Part shown: piece after piece, positions 50,301 to 59,586 of the stretch | How the letters are laid out: each line of letters begins with the position of its first letter | Position numbering within the stretch: position 1 is the first letter of the stretch | NCBI GenBank assembly: GCA_964036665.1 | Contig: OZ038527.1 | Coordinates: 15,283,835-15,347,834 of the forward strand | Direction of reading: 5' to 3' | Length of the DNA stretch: 64,000 nt | DNA from: Gordius sp. MW1 | Taxonomy: Eukaryota > Nematomorpha > Gordioida > Gordea > Gordiidae | Program-made: the position numbers and the translations under genes | Notes under the pieces: generated by a model | The model's database searches: none | What the model was told of the DNA's origin: nothing | The model's input: only the letters and a program-made list of their open reading frames with translations

Positions 50301-53078
50301 CTCTACTATCTTCATTGGCAATTTCGGCCAAAAAATCAAATATTTTGTATATCGCTTCCTTAATGTCACCCATATCATTACAGAGGTTGAATAGATCGTG
50401 AAAAAGATTATTAAAAGATTCATTCTGCTCTAAATTCGTTGGAATTGTAAGGGTTTGCAATTTCTTCGCCTCACAATATTCCTTTAGTACCGTTTCGAAG
50501 TCTAGACCTTTTATAATAAATATTTATTATTTCTTTGATTGAAATATAAATTATTTTATATAGGCGACAAAAAATGCTTTCTGTGATAAGTTATTCGAAA
50601 ATTTTGAAATGTTTAAGAGTAGATTTAATTTTCATGCTAACATTTTTTGTTTCCAATTAATTTTTGATATTCAAAAATTTAAATTAAATTAGGAATAATG
50701 TTTTAACTTGAATAGTAGATAGGAGTAAATTATTATTATGATTTATTTATATACTGCATCACTTGGAAATCTATAGGTTACAACTATTGTTGATTAAATT
50801 TAATTTTAATATTAGCATAAAAGCTTTAGTGTAAGCTCTTTCAAATTATATTGATTGTTTTTAGAATTTGGTTCGTGGCAAATATAAAATTTTATACTAA
50901 ATAAAAAATTAAATTTTTGATGAGAATCCAAATTATTTTGTCTTTAAAACGCCTGTCAATACAATGGATATAATGTCATGGGCGTAACCAGGGGTAGGCA
51001 AGGAGGGGCGGCTGCCCCCCTCTAAATCCAAAAAATCAAAATACAATACAATTATGGCAAAAATCTCAAGAAATGATTATTTTGCCCCTCCCTAAATAAT
51101 TATTGCCCCAATTCAAATTCTGGCTACGCCCGTGTATAATGTAATTTGGTAACTGTTAGCTTCCAATATATACTTACTGAAATTCAATATTTTGCCGGAA
51201 TTTATATCTGTGCCAGGATTAAAAATAGTGTGTATCACATTTAATTTCATGCATTCCTTGTTGCATCCAATGATGTAATAGGCATCAAGTAGATCTATAT
51301 TATTTTCCAAGGATTCATTTTTGATAATTGCCAATGCTTTATCATAATTTCCCGTTTCAACCTATCAAATATTAAAAATTTGTGTGTCTAATATTTTTTT
51401 ATTTACCCTTGAAATTGTTAATAACAGAAAGCCTTTCTCATGAAAAGCTTAATGAATGTTAATGTATGCAAATTTTATCAATAATTTTTGGTTGTTAGTC
51501 ATTATTATCAGGCCTTTGTTATAAAAGAAAACAATAGCAATTAATATTTAACAAACTCCTATTACTTTATAAATTTTAATATTAAAAATTAGGGAATCTT
51601 AAAATGATTTAAGGCTGTTTGCAATTAATAAATCATAAATTTCAGCAAGATTTGTAGTATAGATTTAATAAATTAGAAGTTTTACATTAGAATTTTAAAC
51701 GTTGTTCCAAGATATTATATTGATTACTGGAGCTTACTGATGACATCAATTTTTTCGAAGTATGAGTTTATAAATTCATAACTTTTAATTTTTAAAATTT
51801 TGAAAACATTTGATTTATTAAGATAGTACGAATATTAAAAGTTTTCATATCTTCTTCTACTAAAAAATGCTTCATTTTTTGCAATCACAATTTTACAAAA
51901 ATTTTCTGTCCCAAACGCGTGATATTTTGAAACTATTTTCAATCTCTTAAGTTTTTATTTTTTTAAGCCACCTTATCCCTTTAAAAAAATGCATGAATAA
52001 CTATAAAAACAATTAATTTTAAACTTTAAAAAAGTCAAACATAACTTAACGAACACATGTTAAGCACACAGGCGTTGCGACGATTGTAACTTTAAAGAAA
52101 TTCGGTCAATTAGCATTGTTGGTCACATTCAATATAGAAGCTTAGCATTCTAACCTATTTTATCTAGAACTTTTTGCGTTGTCTGAACTTGTTTTGAAAA
52201 AACAAATCTGACAAATACATATATTAAATTTTTGAATTAAAATTTAGAGATCGACTCTCTTAAAGAAATTCATATTACTTTGACCGTATATAAAAGTTTT
52301 ATTTACGTCTTGATATATAGTCAATAATTATCTAATGTTTATATATTCTTTATCGACTATATAAAATAAAAAATTTCAGCAATTAGCAAATGTTAGTAGT
52401 TGACATGGGCGTAGCCAGGTTTTGGATTAGGGGGTGGAGGGGGGCAAAACATAAATTTTTTAATTTTTCTATGTTTTTGCATTGAAAAATTTTTTTTTTC
52501 GTAATGCCCCCCCCCCTGGCTAGGCCCATGGTTATTGACATACATCAAAATATTGCATTCAGTGGCTGAGGCAAGGGGCCCAAGGGTTGGGTTAGAACCT
52601 TCCCCCTCCTCATTTTTCCTATTTATATGGAAAAACTTTATGATAATAATAAGACTCATATTAGTGTTGCTCTGATAAAAATTATTAATTACCAATTTTA
52701 GATGAAAATCTACAAATTCTGAGACTATTTTTGCAAAATTTTCGGTCCCTAGTGCGTTTTAAAATGAGAAGAAATTTAATTCATATTTATTACTATAAAA
52801 AACTATCTTAGGGCTTGTGTTTTGAAGCCATTAAAGTTATGTAATACAAACTTTCTTAAAATTAAAAATTAAGGTCAAAACAAATTTACCTCATTTTTGT
52901 TAGAGTAGAAGGCGATAGATTTTGATTTTTGGTTAAACGCTATAATTAAGAGTTTATCGATGGTGTTTTCAAGGAAAGAATTTATTCTCATCACTTCTGC
53001 ACTTGTTAAATCCTTTGGAGACAAATTCAAGGCCTCCATTATTTTAATTGTTTGCCGATAGATTGTACTATTTTCCAT
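23382..53078 (-). CDS. DYNC2H1: Cytoplasmic dynein 2 heavy chain (complete, 57 exons)
   Basis: Minus-end motor for retrograde intraflagellar transport in cilia. The gene runs from ATG 53078-53076 to TAA 23382-23384. All 57 exons join in phase to about 4,155 aa (human protein about 4,307). Dynein-2 rather than dynein-1 or axonemal dynein is shown by [12 protein letters not shown] and [12 protein letters not shown] in AAA2, [17 protein letters not shown] in AAA3, EIRSLRAPP then [18 protein letters not shown] at the stalk, and the [10 protein letters not shown] end. The N-terminal exons also follow the DYNC2H1 tail ([24 protein letters not shown]). The protein is strongly diverged, yet the frame is open throughout, so it is probably functional. 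Exon coordinates are given in the domain entries below. The least certain junction is the intron 26568-26685, where the protein is about 60-70 aa shorter than human. Confidence 0.93.
27299..27474. mobile_element. hAT-type MITE, CATGGGCG family subtype A
   Basis: In DYNC2H1 intron 45. Flanked by a perfect 8-bp duplication CTAATACA (27291-27298, 27475-27482). It contains a long G run at about 27415-27427. The open frame reported across it is only transposon sequence. Confidence 0.9.
29037..29535. mobile_element. Inverted-repeat element with TGCTATGCAATTCGGG ends
   Basis: About 499 bp in DYNC2H1 intron 40. The ends TGCTATGCAATTCGGG and CCCGAATTGCATAGCA are perfect inverses, each next to a G run. 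Similar ends (TTTGCTATGCAATTTAAGCA-like) occur at about 57072 and 58050. No target duplication is obvious. Confidence 0.6.
30027..30177. mobile_element. Short MITE with GTATAAAAG ends
   Basis: 151 bp in DYNC2H1 intron 39. The left end GTATAAAAGCGGTGGGGTTG pairs with the right end CAACTCCACCACTTTTATAC. The interior (GCCCATCATCAGGGG) is non-coding. The superfamily is unknown. Confidence 0.7.
30358..31010. mobile_element. Element with subterminal CCGATA arrays
   Basis: In DYNC2H1 intron 39. It starts TAGGGCTGCACCGATA, a hAT-like end, followed by arrays of CCGATA at 30388-30450. The inverse array (ATCGGT repeats) is at about 30975-31000. The middle is extremely AT-rich and non-coding. The right terminal sequence is missing or decayed, so the end is approximate. 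Confidence 0.6.
31035..31201. mobile_element. hAT-type MITE, CATGGGCG family subtype A (well-preserved copy)
   Basis: Ends are CATGGGCGTAGCCAGC and TTGGCTACGCCCATG. It has a perfect 8-bp duplication TAACCCTA (31027-31034, 31202-31209). The core includes AGCCATAATTTTAATAAATT and two G runs. It lies in DYNC2H1 intron 39. Confidence 0.92.
31298..33990 (-). other. DYNC2H1: DYNC2H1 stalk and microtubule-binding domain (exons 34-39)
   Basis: Exons: 33775-33990, 33589-33726, 32532-32806, 31970-32093, 31813-31934, 31298-31511. Coiled coil CC1 ends in [19 protein letters not shown]. The start of the tip is EIRSLRAPP (about residue 2938), followed by [35 protein letters not shown] and [14 protein letters not shown], all typical of the dynein-2 tip. 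CC2 follows (LEKKLNNLE onward). This is the best conserved part of the gene. The intron 31935-31969 is 35 nt. Confidence 0.93.
33391..33528. mobile_element. Fragment of GC-rich hAT element
   Basis: Arrays of GGGCCTCGGG-type repeats end in TGCAGGGCTCTA, the right end of the 10682-11354 family. The left half is missing. It sits in DYNC2H1 intron 35. Confidence 0.75.
34036..35300 (-). other. DYNC2H1: DYNC2H1 AAA4 module with degenerate Walker motifs (exons 29-33)
   Basis: Exons: the end of 35288-35555, then 35123-35239, 34545-34747, 34308-34500, 34036-34193. The P-loop position reads [15 protein letters not shown] (about residues 2598-2612), aligned to the human LLLAG-R-S-G-V-G-R-R-T strand and loop, which already lacks the Lys. 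The Walker B position reads LILIIHQIH without acidic residues. [18 protein letters not shown] matches the strand before the stalk. The domain is retained as a structural unit only. Confidence 0.8.
35300..38551 (-). other. DYNC2H1: DYNC2H1 AAA3 module with degenerate Walker motifs (exons 26-29)
   Basis: Exons: 38177-38551, 36806-36978, 36585-36726, 35288-35555. The P-loop position, fixed by the preceding LLLLV strand, reads [10 protein letters not shown] (about residues 2256-2265, near 38437) where the family has G-P-E-G-C-G-K. The glycine spacing and the Lys before Thr/Gly are lost. The Walker B position reads [12 protein letters not shown] with no acidic pair. The next exon restores clear similarity ([12 protein letters not shown]), so the register is secure. 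This site is predicted not to bind nucleotide. Confidence 0.82.
37110..37705. mobile_element. Foldback element in DYNC2H1 intron 26
   Basis: The inner arms 37150-37245 and 37345-37460 pair (GCGTTTGCGTAAACCCTTC with its near inverse, then TGTTTACTAACACA with TGTGTTAGTAAACA). An outer segment (CTAACCTATAATTATGATAG at 37120) pairs with 37672-37705. About 200 bp of unpaired sequence interrupts the right arm. Open frames inside (37070-37294, 37194-37385) are repeat sequence. Confidence 0.65.
38586..39510 (-). other. DYNC2H1: DYNC2H1 AAA2 module (exons 23-25)
   Basis: Exons: the 3' part of 39294-40128, then 38958-39198 and 38586-38916. Walker A is GPSKSGKT (about residues 1958-1965, 39481-39504). 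The Walker B position reads VIIFDG, which is normal for dynein AAA2, which binds ATP without hydrolysing it. [11 protein letters not shown] supplies the Arg that acts on the AAA1 site. The part after this (exon 25) is poorly conserved. Confidence 0.9.
39510..41387 (-). other. DYNC2H1: DYNC2H1 AAA1 module with intact ATPase motifs (exons 20-23)
   Basis: Exons: 41236-41387, 41076-41194, 40171-40320, and the first part of 39294-40128. AAA1 is the main hydrolysis site of dynein. Walker A reads [10 protein letters not shown] (about residues 1671-1680, around 41135). Walker B is GCFDEFNRL with the catalytic Glu (about 1720-1728, around 40250). The sensor-1 Asn is in FLTLNP (about 1760, around 40100). 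[11 protein letters not shown] precedes the P-loop as in other dyneins. The usual GPAGTGKTE has Pro to Asp and Thr to Met changes, but the essential G-x4-G-K-T is kept. Confidence 0.92.
41842..44159 (-). other. DYNC2H1: DYNC2H1 linker region, exons 15-19 (residues 1254-1608)
   Basis: Exons: 43752-44159, 43130-43360, 42942-43091, 42717-42893, 41842-41942. The linker is the lever that swings during the power stroke. The dynein-wide motif [13 protein letters not shown] is near residue 1300. It is followed by [15 protein letters not shown], another dynein linker signature, and [14 protein letters not shown], which matches the segment just before AAA1. Similarity here is the strongest outside AAA1 and AAA2. 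Confidence 0.92.
49270..49423. mobile_element. Palindromic MITE with 9-bp target duplication
   Basis: 154 bp in DYNC2H1 intron 3. The ends GGTGCCCTATCAACTCGCCG and CGGCAAGTTGACGGGCCACC are inverses. It is flanked by perfect ATTTGTCTC (49261-49269 and 49424-49432). Most of the element pairs with itself, the centre being about 49347. A 9-bp duplication with GG ends suits MULE- or Merlin-type transposases. Confidence 0.8.
49520..49768 (-). mobile_element. Miniature hAT element retaining the transposase C-terminus
   Basis: 249 bp in DYNC2H1 intron 3, flanked by perfect GCTATTAT duplications. In minus-strand orientation it begins CAGTGGCGTAAATAAGGGGG and ends CCTGGCTACGCGCCTG. Between about 49700 and 49540 the minus strand encodes [20 protein letters not shown] followed by IHRE, which is the hAT C-terminal dimerisation region (ZMYM1-like group). 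The upstream catalytic part is deleted. Confidence 0.85.
50977..51134. mobile_element. hAT-type MITE, CATGGGCG family subtype A
   Basis: Ends are CATGGGCGTAACCAGG and CTGGCTACGCCCGTG, with a perfect TATAATGT duplication on both sides. It lies only 43 bp downstream of the 5' splice site of exon 2 (51177/51178), inside intron 2 of DYNC2H1. Confidence 0.9.
52404..52530. mobile_element. hAT-type MITE, CATGGGCG family subtype B
   Basis: 127 bp in DYNC2H1 intron 1. Ends are CATGGGCGTAGCCAGG and CTGGCTAGGCCCATG. The flanks GTAGTTGA and GTTATTGA are an aged 8-bp duplication. Confidence 0.85.
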
Positions 53079-53230
53079 GACTCTGTCTTATGTAATAAAT
53101 ATTTTTAAAAAAAATATTACTAAACAAAAGTATTATAATATAAATTTTTATAATTTATCCAACCGCAAATAAAATCTGAATAATATACGATTAATCTAGG
53201 AAACTACAGGCTTCTACGCTAAGCTCTGGC

Positions 53231-53960
53231 TAGAGATCTGCAAAATCGATTTTTTTAACCTGAGCCCGGAATTTAAAATGTGAAAAAATCAGACCCGGCC
53301 CGGGCCCGAGTTTTGGCATCCTTAAAAACAAGGCCCGGGCCCGGCCCGGAATTTTTATAATTGAAGAAATTTAATCAAACACAATTTTGGTAAAAATTTT
53401 TATTAAAAAACAAAACGCGCATAATAAAAGTATAAAGATAATAGAACTATTATGATGCAAAAAAACACAGGCATCAAAAATTTTTGCGTTTAAATTTGTT
53501 CTCCGGTCCATAAATCCGGCCCGCTGACGAAAAACACCTCTCATTCGAGGCAGATAAAGCAGGTGTCAAAAAAATTTTAAACACGGGAGCTAAGCGCTTG
53601 AAATTGACCACTGTGGTCTTTCTACCATTTCAATAACTATTTTTTCTCGTTGCTCATTAACTTTTAGGTGTCAATTTGTTTTACTTTATAGAATTCTTTT
53701 TGAATATTATCAACTATTAGCAGTAGAATTTTTTTATTCCATACTTAATTATTTGTATATTAGAAAAAGCGCGAAATGAATAAATGAATGTTTAATAGAT
53801 TCAATAACTTGTAATTAATTAATTTTTTGAAATTTTATAGATTGTTTTAAACAGAATATAAGACTACTTAGGCTACTACTTCTAAATTAATCCGGGCCGG
53901 GCCCATAATTTATGAATTAGGCCCGGCTTGACCCGGAATTTCCGCCCATGCAGGTCTCTA
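53231..53960. mobile_element. GC-rich hAT element, near full length
   Basis: 730 bp just upstream of DYNC2H1. Ends are TAGAGATCTGCA and TGCAGGTCTCTA, flanked by GCTCTGGC and GGCCTGGC. The subterminal CCCGGGCCCGG-type arrays match the layout of 10682-11354, while the middle is AT-rich and non-coding. It begins about 150 bp before the DYNC2H1 start codon. Confidence 0.8.
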
Positions 53961-54271
53961 GGCCTGGCTAAACCTATTTCGCAACGTTAAGGTACGTTAA
54001 AACTACATAAATATTTATAAAAAAGGAGCGATCTAGTAATTTTATACTACAAACAAAGCATCACGTCACGACAGTTGTCTTAGGACTATATAACAGCTTT
54101 CACCTTTAACTAAAAGCGCGCTGTCACAAAACCATCAAAAATATTTTTGCTACATTAGTAATTATTTTTCTGTAGAAATGAAGAGTTTAAAAAGGTTATA
54201 TTACTATGGCTATTTATTATATTTTTTTAATTTCAGGCTTGGTATAATAGTTTTTAAAGAACATTATTAAT

Positions 54272-54508
54272 CTGTTATATATGTGTTATATATATGATGT
54301 TGTATATGTGTTGTTGTATATTAGTATATCATTGTATACAGATTATATGATTGAATATTGTAAGCCAAAATCCGAGTTGGCAAAAAAGGAACATATGTTT
54401 TTATCTACTTAGCTTATACATTTCTTTTGTTCATATCTAGTTTTCCCTCCCCGGCCTTAGACAACAATAAATTCTATTATTTCCTATTCTTATGATTCTT
54501 ATTATAAA
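54272..54508. repeat. Direct repeat copy 1 (left of Helitron)
   Basis: About 237 bp, nearly identical to 59867-60111; a shorter, more diverged copy lies at 59587-59790. It starts in GTTATATATGTGTTATATAT and includes CCCTCCCCGGCCTTAGACAAC. In copy 1 the repeat stops at the Helitron and resumes at 58741, so the Helitron landed inside it. Confidence 0.9.
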
Positions 54509-55146
54509 TCTATATATATAAAAATCACGTGAAACGGTGTTAGGCATTAAACTCCTCCGAAACGGCTGGACCGATTTATATAGAAATTTCCGCGAATGAT
54601 TGGTAGGTCTGAGAATAGGTTTTTAACTATATTCCAAATTTCTAAGTGATAAGACGGTCAAGTTATTTAGCTTTATACGTTTTGACGTTTACTAAAATGT
54701 CACTCAAACGCCACCTCATGACGTATACTGCGTATCTATCGTGTTGTGCATGTATTCTTCCGCACGCAGTATTTGCAAAATATTTGTTATACATAGCAAA
54801 AAAGATATTTGTTATTTGATTAAGATGGATTGTACTTCGCTGACCTCATCTTTATAAGAACTTTTAATATATTCAATTTAGAAGGCTTATCGAAGTAAAT
54901 TCCAAAATAATTTTTTTAGGTTCACAAAAATTTGCAAATGTCTTTGTTGGTTTATGGTTTTTTATTTCCAAAAAAGTTTCATACGGACTAATGTACAACC
55001 TAACAAGTCAAATACATAAGAGAGGGAATATAAATTATATCCTGAAGACGATTTCTATCAGCATGCTCTTAATGCATGAAGAATATAAGAAATATTTGGA
55101 TTTCCATACATTTGCTACTTAAATGGAGGAGGGTCCTAAAATGACT

Positions 55147-55165
55147 TAACCCTAACCCTAACCCT
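55147..55165. repeat. Interstitial TTAGGG-type repeat
   Basis: Three consecutive CCCTAA units inside the Helitron. This is the hexamer of most animals, not the TTAGG of most arthropods. It is very short and could be chance. Confidence 0.5.
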
Positions 55166-55629
55166 ACAAAACCTGCCCTTGCGAGTCCGAAATCACAATA
55201 TGAAAACGTGAGTAAGAAATTTTGTTTATTTCTTACGATTTGTGTTTTTCCGAATGCGAAAAACACTAATCGGCGCTTTGTTATTTTTTGGATCGAATAA
55301 GAAAATGGGATGTCAGATCGCTTATACAGTACAAGAATTTGGATCGTGTAACATTAGTCCTCCTTAATCATCTTAAATTAAACTAACTAATTTTGAAATT
55401 TATATTTATAAAAGTTATATGAAATGCTGTTACAATTTATTTTTGTATTGATCATAAGTTTATTATTTCTTTAACTACCTATTTTTCTAAAAGCTTAAGT
55501 GAATTTACAATATATAGAATGTCAAACAACATGTGTTTTTTTTAATTATTTTCTTTAACTGCTTTATTGTGTCATTTATATTTATTGTTTGTTAATTCAT
55601 TAGATAATTAATATAAATTCTTTACTCAA

Positions 55630-56265
55630 TATTGTTAAAGATGAAATTACTCCCACTTAATCTTGCTACTGGCATTTAAGATGACTATCATATAAGGTTA
55701 TTATTAAGTTTTAAAAGTAAGGTATATTATTATAATCGGTTTGCATTAAGAAATATTAAAAGAAATTTTATTGGTAAGGGAATGGTTTTTAGAATATATT
55801 TCTCTAAATCCCACATCATATCTTATATTGTTAAAGATGAAATTACTCCCACTTAATCTTGCTACTGGCATTTAAGATGACTATCATATAAGTTTATTAT
55901 TAAGTTTTAAAAGTAAGGTATATTATTATAATCGGTTTGCATTAAGAAATATTAGAAGAAATTTTATTGGTAAGGGAATGGTTTTTAGAATATATTTCTC
56001 TAAATCCCACATCTTATCTTATATCATGGGCTTGAAAAATTTTTTTTTTCATAAATTAGGGGGGGGGGGCAAAGATGAAATTACTCCCACTTAATCTTGC
56101 TAATGGCATTTAAGATGACTATCATATAAGTTTATTATTAAGTTTTAAAAGTAAGGTATATTATTATAATCGGTTTGCATTAAGAAATATTAGAAGAAAT
56201 TTTATTGGTAAGGGAATGGTTTTTAGAATATATTTCTCTAAATCCCAAATCTTATCTTATATTAA
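55630..56265. repeat. Three tandem copies of a 196-bp unit
   Basis: Units start at about 55630, 55826 and 56069 with AAAGATGAAATTACTCCCAC and end near CTTATCTTATAT. They differ by a few bases. Copies 2 and 3 are separated by about 45 bp (56025-56069) that begins CATGGGCTTG and ends in a G run, a truncated CATGGGCG-family element. Confidence 0.88.
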
Positions 56266-57539
56266 TGGCCCAACTACTGCTATTTCATTTAAGCAAATGC
56301 ACAACCTGTCATCCTTTCTCCCACATATTAAGGATAGAGCCCTATAATTCTCATTAAAGAGTTTTTGCTACAATTTAATTTATATATAGTTTTTTTTATG
56401 ATCTAGCCCCCCCCCCCCCCCCGGGAGAAAATTCTGGCTACGCGTCTGATTGACCTTGAGCCTTATTAATTGTCAATGCGAATGCCAATCTAATTGGAAA
56501 TTGAATAGTTCAAAAAATATCATTTTTCCCTTCCCTAAAATCAATATATATAAGCACATGAATATTCATGAAATTAAAATATAATTTATATATACCCAGT
56601 AAATAATATATTTAAAAAGGAAAATATCTCGAAAGATATCTTAAAAGAAAGATGTACCTTTTGCCTAATAATAATGTAAGATAGAATGTCATCCAAAAAA
56701 TGCAATTTTTATTTGTTGCTGAGGGGCTGAAAATCAACAAATACAAAGCCTTTTTAACTCTAAAATTTTTTATCCCTTTGGTCGCTTCGTGTTTGGGCAC
56801 CTTTGGTAAACAGGTTTTAACCTATTTTATGTATTTTTTTTATATTTCCGCAACTATTTTTATACATATTCGAACTCCTCCCTCCCCTGAGACCAATCGC
56901 ACATATAATCCCTTACAATTCTAAGGATCCTTCTCAAGTGGACTACGCCGATTTATAATCAACATACGTATCCTCGGTTCTTTGGTGTTAGGTAGTGCCC
57001 CCGGGCCCCGTGTTGTTTTTTGTTGAGCATTTAACCTAAACTCTTCTACACTTCGTTGAAAAACATTTCATTTGCTGTGAAATTTAAGCAGGGGAGAAAA
57101 CGGACCTTTATGTTTTAGGGCTTGGCTACGCATGCTTATACCGGTTGATTCAAGTTTTAATTAATTATCTGAGTACACTGATAGCTTATTGACTAAAGTA
57201 AGGTTTGTGGGCAATTTTAAACAAACAAAAAAGATCTGCTTAGGAAGTTAAAGGATATTCGCATGTTTCGGAAATAACCGAGATTAATGATGTTGCTCCA
57301 GGCTCGATTCGGGCGCAAAAATAAAAATGGCTTTTTGCCTCGGGCCGGACTACTCATACAAATTAACGTAAGACAGTGGTCATTTTATGGAGCATTTTAA
57401 ACCTGGACTGTGGATTATTAAAATAATTAAATAAAGATAGAATACATGTGAACAACAAAGTGAGTTAAAAAAAACCTTATTTTTTTTCGAACTTGACATT
57501 ATGAAAATAAATTAATTAGGAATTAAAAATTGATTTAAG

Positions 57540-57925
57540 AATGGGCATTAAACACCAGGGAAGGAAAGCTTATAAAAGCCACAGAGATGAGAATTCTACG
57601 GTGGAGCTTGGCGTAAACTAAGCTCGACCGACTTTCTCATGTCACAAATGAATATTCAACCTATGGCGGACATGATTAACGAAAATCGATTAAGGTGTTA
57701 TGAAGATATACTAAGGGGGACACGAATGACCTAAATCGAAAAGTGCTGGACATGGAGGTGCCGGAAAAGTGAGGAAGAGGACGACCCCATGTCACATTGA
57801 AGGGGCAAGGCGATTGTTATGAAAACTAAAGAGTAGTCAAGACATGGCACTCAACCGGTCAAGATGAAAAAAACTTATCAAAACAAACCCCACGACTGTG
57901 GGACCAAATAACTGATAAAGAAGAG
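57540..57925 (+). pseudogene. Non-LTR retrotransposon 3' relic inside Helitron
   Basis: Colinear with the 3' part of 60170-61115 at DNA level (ATTCAACCTATGGCGGACATG, then AATCGATTAAGGTG), but with different indels and stops. No intact frame remains. Confidence 0.7.
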
Positions 57926-58859
57926 GAAGATTCAAACAAAGGCTTCACACCTGTACCCCGGTGGGGCTGCCCCTCTAAACCTTAAACCCCTGTCTACTTG
58001 CTGTCTTTGTGTCGCCTTATTAGGGTCTTCTAAATTCGTATGGGAGCATTCATTTGCTATGCAATTTAAGCAAGAGAAAAAATTAACGGAGAGGGAATTG
58101 AGGGTATAGGGTCGGGCTACGTCTATAATGGTACCTGTTGGCCTAAACTACACAATATATCAGCAAAACATGATAACAATGAGACCTTATTGCAATAAAG
58201 CTCGGTTGGCGGCCATTGATATACCTAAAGTTTCTAAGCTGATGTAAGCAGAATTGTAGTTTGCCCAAATTAGTGAAAAGCTGGACGCGCTTAAATATGT
58301 TCAGGCGCAAAAATAAAACAGATTTTCAGGACGGGTTGGGGTTTTGATTGAAGTCCGAAAACGGTCATTTTCCAGAATCGTGATTTTGCGGTAGGACCTA
58401 AAAAGGTTTTTAGCATCTTTAAAAAAACAAACCTGTGGCAATTTACAAATTAAATAATTCTTTAGATATGTATGAATTTATTTGACAGTATATTTATATA
58501 GGCAAAATGTGTAAAGCAAAGCAATAAAAAATTTGATGTTAAGTACTTTGCTTTATGTGTTTATATTTTGTATTTAGCGTGTTAATTCTTTCTACATTAA
58601 GTTCGTGAGTTATTTCCCGTAGGACAATTACATTTTAATCGCTCATTATATGATCGAGGCAAAACGATGAGCATGCACATCACTTATAGTATTTCAAGAA
58701 ATAATGTATATTGCAAAACAACGTTTGCCGGGTCAGCTAGTATTAGTAGATTATTAGAGATCTAATAAATGGTGATAGTGAAAGAAGAACTCAAGCCTTA
58801 ATTAAACCAAGGTAATTGGACAAAAAGAGTGAAGAAGAAATTCAAAATTCAATGCTTAA

Positions 58860-59180
58860 TTCTAAGGAGGAAAAGAGATAATAATATGAACTTATGATGA
58901 CAATTCAAGGAGAATTCAAGGGATAATAAGAACTTATGATGTTAATTTGATGGATAAGGAACATTATTATCTCATAATAATATGAACTTATGATGTTAAT
59001 TCAAGGAGAATTCAAGGGATAATAAGAACTTATGATGTTAATTCGATGGATAAGGAAACATTATTCTATGGATGTGGGGATAATTATGTTAATTCAATGA
59101 GAATCCAAAGGATAATAAGAATTCAGGATGTAAATTCATTATTCTAGGGAGATCATATCAGGATGTTAATTCATTAATCT
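58860..59180. repeat. Degenerate minisatellite, about 95-bp period
   Basis: Repeats of GGAGAATTCAAGGGATAATA then AGAACTTATGATGTTAATT recur at about 58907, 59003 and, more degenerate, 59080-59170. Function unknown. Confidence 0.75.
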
Positions 59181-59255
59181 ATGGATATGGGAGGATGGGA
59201 GTTTGCCCAACTTAAAATAGAAAACAACATATGAAATTAACCCTGCCACTAGCTT

Positions 59256-59465
59256 CCCCAAAATCCACTTGTCCAAATCCACACCCTCAAACCCCCATAT
59301 TTCTCCTTCTGACAATTTCCATCCCATCTTACCTTCCCAGCTAATCCATTCTTGGAAATAGCATCCCCAGAATCCACGTAGTTAAGTCCACACCCTCAAA
59401 CCTACAGATTTCCCTACTGATAATTTCCATCCCATCTCACCCTTACAGCTAGCCCACTTTTAAAG
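59256..59465. repeat. Tandem duplication, about 105-bp unit
   Basis: Two copies (59256-59363 and 59364-59465) share CCACACCCTCAAACC, GATAATTTCCATCCCATCT-like and CAGCTA segments with moderate divergence. Confidence 0.7.
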
Positions 59466-59586
59466 TTATGGAATGTTAAACATTGTTGTTGGAGTGAATG
59501 CTCGAAGAACAAAACCAGGAGGAACCTTCATTCTTTAAGAGGAAAGATCTTGTATATTGGTGATTCATTCTTTAAGGGGAAAGATG

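Larger units (their letters stand above)
44203..53078 (-). other. DYNC2H1: DYNC2H1 tail domain, exons 1-14 (residues 1-1253)
   Basis: Exons: 52890-53078, 51178-51361, 50271-50507, 48457-48683, 47650-48314, 46650-46878, 46517-46615, 46227-46457, 46015-46142, 45746-45980, 45354-45710, 44733-45259, 44399-44690, 44203-44361. This is the dimerisation and intermediate/light-chain-binding tail (DHC_N1-type helices). Similarity is weak in the middle. It is clear in exon 1, in the exon 3-4 junction leading to NYNLW, and in exon 5 ([12 protein letters not shown] onward). Introns of 34 nt (46616-46649), 34 nt (45981-46014) and 35 nt (45711-45745) lie here. Confidence 0.85.
54509..58740 (+). mobile_element. 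Non-autonomous Helitron, 4.2 kb
   Basis: The 5' end is TCTATATATATAAAAATCACG and the 3' end is CCGGGTCAGCTAG. A short hairpin, GCAAA(ACAACG)TTTGC, lies about 12 nt before the 3' end. Insertion is between host A (54508) and T (58741). The uninterrupted host sequence ATAAATATTAGTAGATTATT is present at 60106-60125 in the paralogous repeat and proves both ends. No Rep or helicase frame was found. The interior carries three 196-bp tandem repeats, a non-LTR relic, a C tract and telomere-like repeats. Confidence 0.9.

Noticed and set aside
23382-53078. Axonemal or cytoplasmic dynein-1 heavy chain as identity
   Set aside because: Stalk-base [12 protein letters not shown]2 [12 protein letters not shown] and AAA3 [10 protein letters not shown], plus the N- and C-termini, follow dynein-2; axonemal and dynein-1 patterns differ at these places.
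50271-53078. Separate small TPR-like gene upstream of the dynein
   Set aside because: Exons 1-3 join each other and exon 4 in phase, and their order of motifs ([22 protein letters not shown]) follows the DYNC2H1 N-terminus.
56700-56924. 74-codon open frame inside the Helitron
   Set aside because: Hydrophobic AT-rich translation without motif; no Rep or helicase signature, so not used as Helitron coding evidence.
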